Shown here piece after piece: positions 62,481 through 64,000 of a stretch of 64,000 bases of DNA. The first letter of the stretch is position 1. Each line of letters opens with the position of its first letter. A program made the position numbers and the translations under genes. Under the pieces are notes generated by a model, which saw only the letters and a program-made list of their open reading frames with translations, made no database searches and had not been told where the DNA came from. This DNA comes from Tenacibaculum todarodis (GTDB taxonomy: Bacteria; Bacteroidota; Bacteroidia; Flavobacteriales; Flavobacteriaceae): assembly GCF_001889045.1 (NCBI RefSeq), contig NZ_CP018155.1, forward strand, positions 310,001 through 374,000. Direction: 5' to 3'.

Positions 62481-63485
62481 ATGAATAAAATCATCACTTT
62501 TGGCGAAGTATTAATGCGCTTGTCTCCTAGAGGAAATAAAAAGTTTATACAATCTAATTTATTGGAATTTTATTTTGGAGGTACAGAGCTAAATGTTGGA
62601 GTTTCAATTGCCAATTTTGGAGAAAAAGTAAGGCATGTTAGTTGTGTTTCTGATGATTTTATTGGAGATACAGCAGTTTCTTACATTAATAAATTTGGAG
62701 TTAGTACTTCTTCTATAGTGTATTCTAAAAGACCTTTAGGTGTTTATTTTTTAGAAGTTGGAGCAGTAATGAGACCTAGTTCTATTTCTTATAATAGATC
62801 ACATTCTTCTTTTTCAGAAATTACACCTGAGATGATAGACTGGGAAAAGGCCTTGAAAAAAGGAAAATGGTTTCATTGGACAGGTATTACACCTGCTTTA
62901 TGTAGAGGAAGTTATGAAACCCTTAAGGAAGGTTTAATTTTAGCTAAAAAGAAAGGAATAACAATATCTGCGGATCCTACGTATAGAAGTGGTTTATGGA
63001 AATATGGTGAAGACCCAAAAGAAGTTTTAACAGAATTACTAAATTATTCTACCATTTTTATTGGAGGCGTAAATGAAATGAATGAAGTTTTGGGTACAGA
63101 TTTTAAATACTCTAATGAAGACTTTATTGAGGCAAGTAAAATGCTAATTGAAAAATTTCCTTCTATAGAGAAAGTTTTTGATAAAGTAAGAACAGCTATA
63201 AATGCTTCTTGGCATAAAATTAGAGCAAGAATGTGGAATGGTGTAGAGTTTAAAGAAACTGAAGACCTAGAAATAACACATATTGTAGATAGAATTGGTA
63301 CAGGAGATGCTTTTGCTGGAGGATTAATTTATGCGTTACAGCATTATGACGATTTTAAATCTTTGCAGTTTGGTAATGCGGCTTGTGCATTAAAGCATAC
63401 ATACGAAGGAGATGTAAATTATGCAACAGTTGATGAAGTAATGGGCTTGCTAGGAGGTAATACTTCTGCACGTGTTAATCGTTAG
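62481..63485 (+). CDS. kdgK: 2-keto-3-deoxygluconate kinase (PfkB family)
   Basis: Phosphorylates 2-keto-3-deoxygluconate to KDPG, which enters the Entner-Doudoroff route. 334 residues, ribokinase/PfkB fold: N-terminal GEVLMRLSPRGNKKF with FGGTELNVGVSIANFG (sugar binding), and the PfkB signature 2 DRIGTGDAFAGGL with the catalytic Asp. Pattern and length fit KdgK better than fructokinase, but sugar specificity is inferred. It converges on a short-chain dehydrogenase gene, and such pairs occur in uronate/alginate catabolism. Confidence 0.85.
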   Translation: MNKIITFGEVLMRLSPRGNKKFIQSNLLEFYFGGTELNVGVSIANFGEKVRHVSCVSDDFIGDTAVSYINKFGVSTSSIVYSKRPLGVYFLEVGAVMRPSSISYNRSHSSFSEITPEMIDWEKALKKGKWFHWTGITPALCRGSYETLKEGLILAKKKGITISADPTYRSGLWKYGEDPKEVLTELLNYSTIFIGGVNEMNEVLGTDFKYSNEDFIEASKMLIEKFPSIEKVFDKVRTAINASWHKIRARMWNGVEFKETEDLEITHIVDRIGTGDAFAGGLIYALQHYDDFKSLQFGNAACALKHTYEGDVNYATVDEVMGLLGGNTSARVNR

Positions 63486-63593
63486 AATAAAAAGAGTTTT
63501 AAATTTTATTGAAATTCACTAACGGTTAATATAAGAGCAGTAGCGGATTAAAATCCACTTACTTTTCGGCTTTTAAGATACTCAATTAAACAT

Positions 63594-63622
63594 AAAAACG
63601 GTTTGAGTTTACACCCAAACCG
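63594..63622 (-). terminator. Terminator after the short-chain dehydrogenase gene
   Basis: On the minus strand, 7-bp stem CGGTTTG/CAAACCG with a 10-base loop, then five T. Confidence 0.65.
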
Positions 63623-63643
63623 CTATAACTTGTTATTTGCTTT

Positions 63644-64000
63644 TTAATTTCTTCCAGCCATTATACCACCATCAGTGTCCCAGATTGCTCCAGTAACCCA
63701 AGATGCTTTATCTGAAAGTAAGAAAAGAATACTATTTGCTATATCTTTAGATTCTCCAATTCTTCCAATAGGATGGAATCCGTTAAAGCCAACTAATGCT
63801 TCCTGAGCTTCTTCTTTACCTCCAAACACTCCGTTATAAACAGGTGTATTAACTACAGCTGGAGAAACAGCATTTACACGTATTTTGTCATCCGCTAATT
63901 CCATAGCTAAATGTTGAGTTAAAGAGTGTAATCCTGCTTTTTGCATAGAGTATGCAGACGAAGGTGTAGCTTTTATAGCTTGTTTAGCCCACATAGAACC
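63644..64000 (-). CDS. Short-chain dehydrogenase/reductase (C-terminal part)
   Basis: The frame runs off the right edge; the visible 119 residues are the C-terminal half of a classical SDR. The catalytic YxxxK is [10 protein letters not shown], followed by [15 protein letters not shown] (the cofactor-side N-A-V-x-P motif), [17 protein letters not shown] and the terminal [17 protein letters not shown]. The cofactor-binding TGxxxGIG would lie outside. Next to kdgK, an attractive role is reduction of 4-deoxy-5-hexoseulose uronate to 2-keto-3-deoxygluconate, as in alginate breakdown, but many SDRs look alike. Confidence 0.88.
   Translation of the reverse strand, partial: GSMWAKQAIKATPSSAYSMQKAGLHSLTQHLAMELADDKIRVNAVSPAVVNTPVYNGVFGGKEEAQEALVGFNGFHPIGRIGESKDIANSILFLLSDKASWVTGAIWDTDGGIMAGRN

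Overview
The window is chromosomal DNA of a low-GC member of the Bacteroidota, almost certainly the family Flavobacteriaceae (marine type; the genus cannot be fixed from sequence alone). The signs are promoters of the TTTG-N19-TAnnTTTG type, A-rich leaders in place of Shine-Dalgarno sites, a CarB of about 950 residues without its C-terminal regulatory domain, an extended 480-residue GAPDH, a PorD/DUF4835 gene, and gene sets such as bamD-rpoZ-coaBC-porD-recN. No tRNA, rRNA, insertion sequence, prophage or CRISPR array was seen. Most of the window is ordinary core genome.

Layout. 1-6 kb: the start of a type I restriction-modification HsdM gene cut by the window edge, secA, a DUF2795 gene, a PduO-type cobalamin adenosyltransferase and a methyltransferase. 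6-12.5 kb: a Wza-like export lipoprotein and Wzc-like tyrosine kinase, then dnaA, a low-molecular-weight tyrosine phosphatase (Wzb type) and an RsmI-like methylase. 12.6-17.3 kb: a lysozyme-fold protein, the dapF-GNAT-mltG operon and a DegP-type protease. 17.4-31.7 kb: GAPDH, ligA, dapA, ferritin, and the run bamD-rpoZ-coaBC-porD-recN-TPR. 31.8-38 kb: glycosyltransferase, arsC, prfB, a large metalloprotease and threonine aldolase.

38-45.7 kb is the most interesting part. An ECF sigma factor with a membrane partner and a small outer-membrane barrel faces an operon of DUF2141 protein, a LytS-type histidine kinase fused to a 2TM domain, three separate 2TM proteins and a LytTR response regulator. 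A second LytS kinase/LytTR regulator pair follows. The two regulators share a 176-bp, base-for-base identical 3' end that encodes half of the DNA-binding domain. Both operons are preceded by a pair of 9-bp direct repeats (core ACAATTC) with a 12-bp spacer, each lying exactly 33 bp before a CATnTTTG -7 box. This is the architecture of LytTR binding sites. It suggests two cross-wired, self-regulating membrane signalling systems kept in register by gene conversion.

45.7-64 kb: hutG-hutI (histidine breakdown), a YitT-family protein, a guanine-deaminase-like enzyme, fumC, a TonB-type outer-membrane protein, yidC, pyrG, rpmH, carB, kdgK and a short-chain dehydrogenase cut by the right edge. The last two hint at uronate (for example alginate) catabolism.

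Intergenic DNA carries several families of dispersed, hairpin-forming repeats. In one family the central hairpin changes in sequence between copies but keeps its base pairing. Two small membrane-protein genes (53 and 57 residues), rpmH and the partial hsdM are included in the feature list although they are short or truncated.
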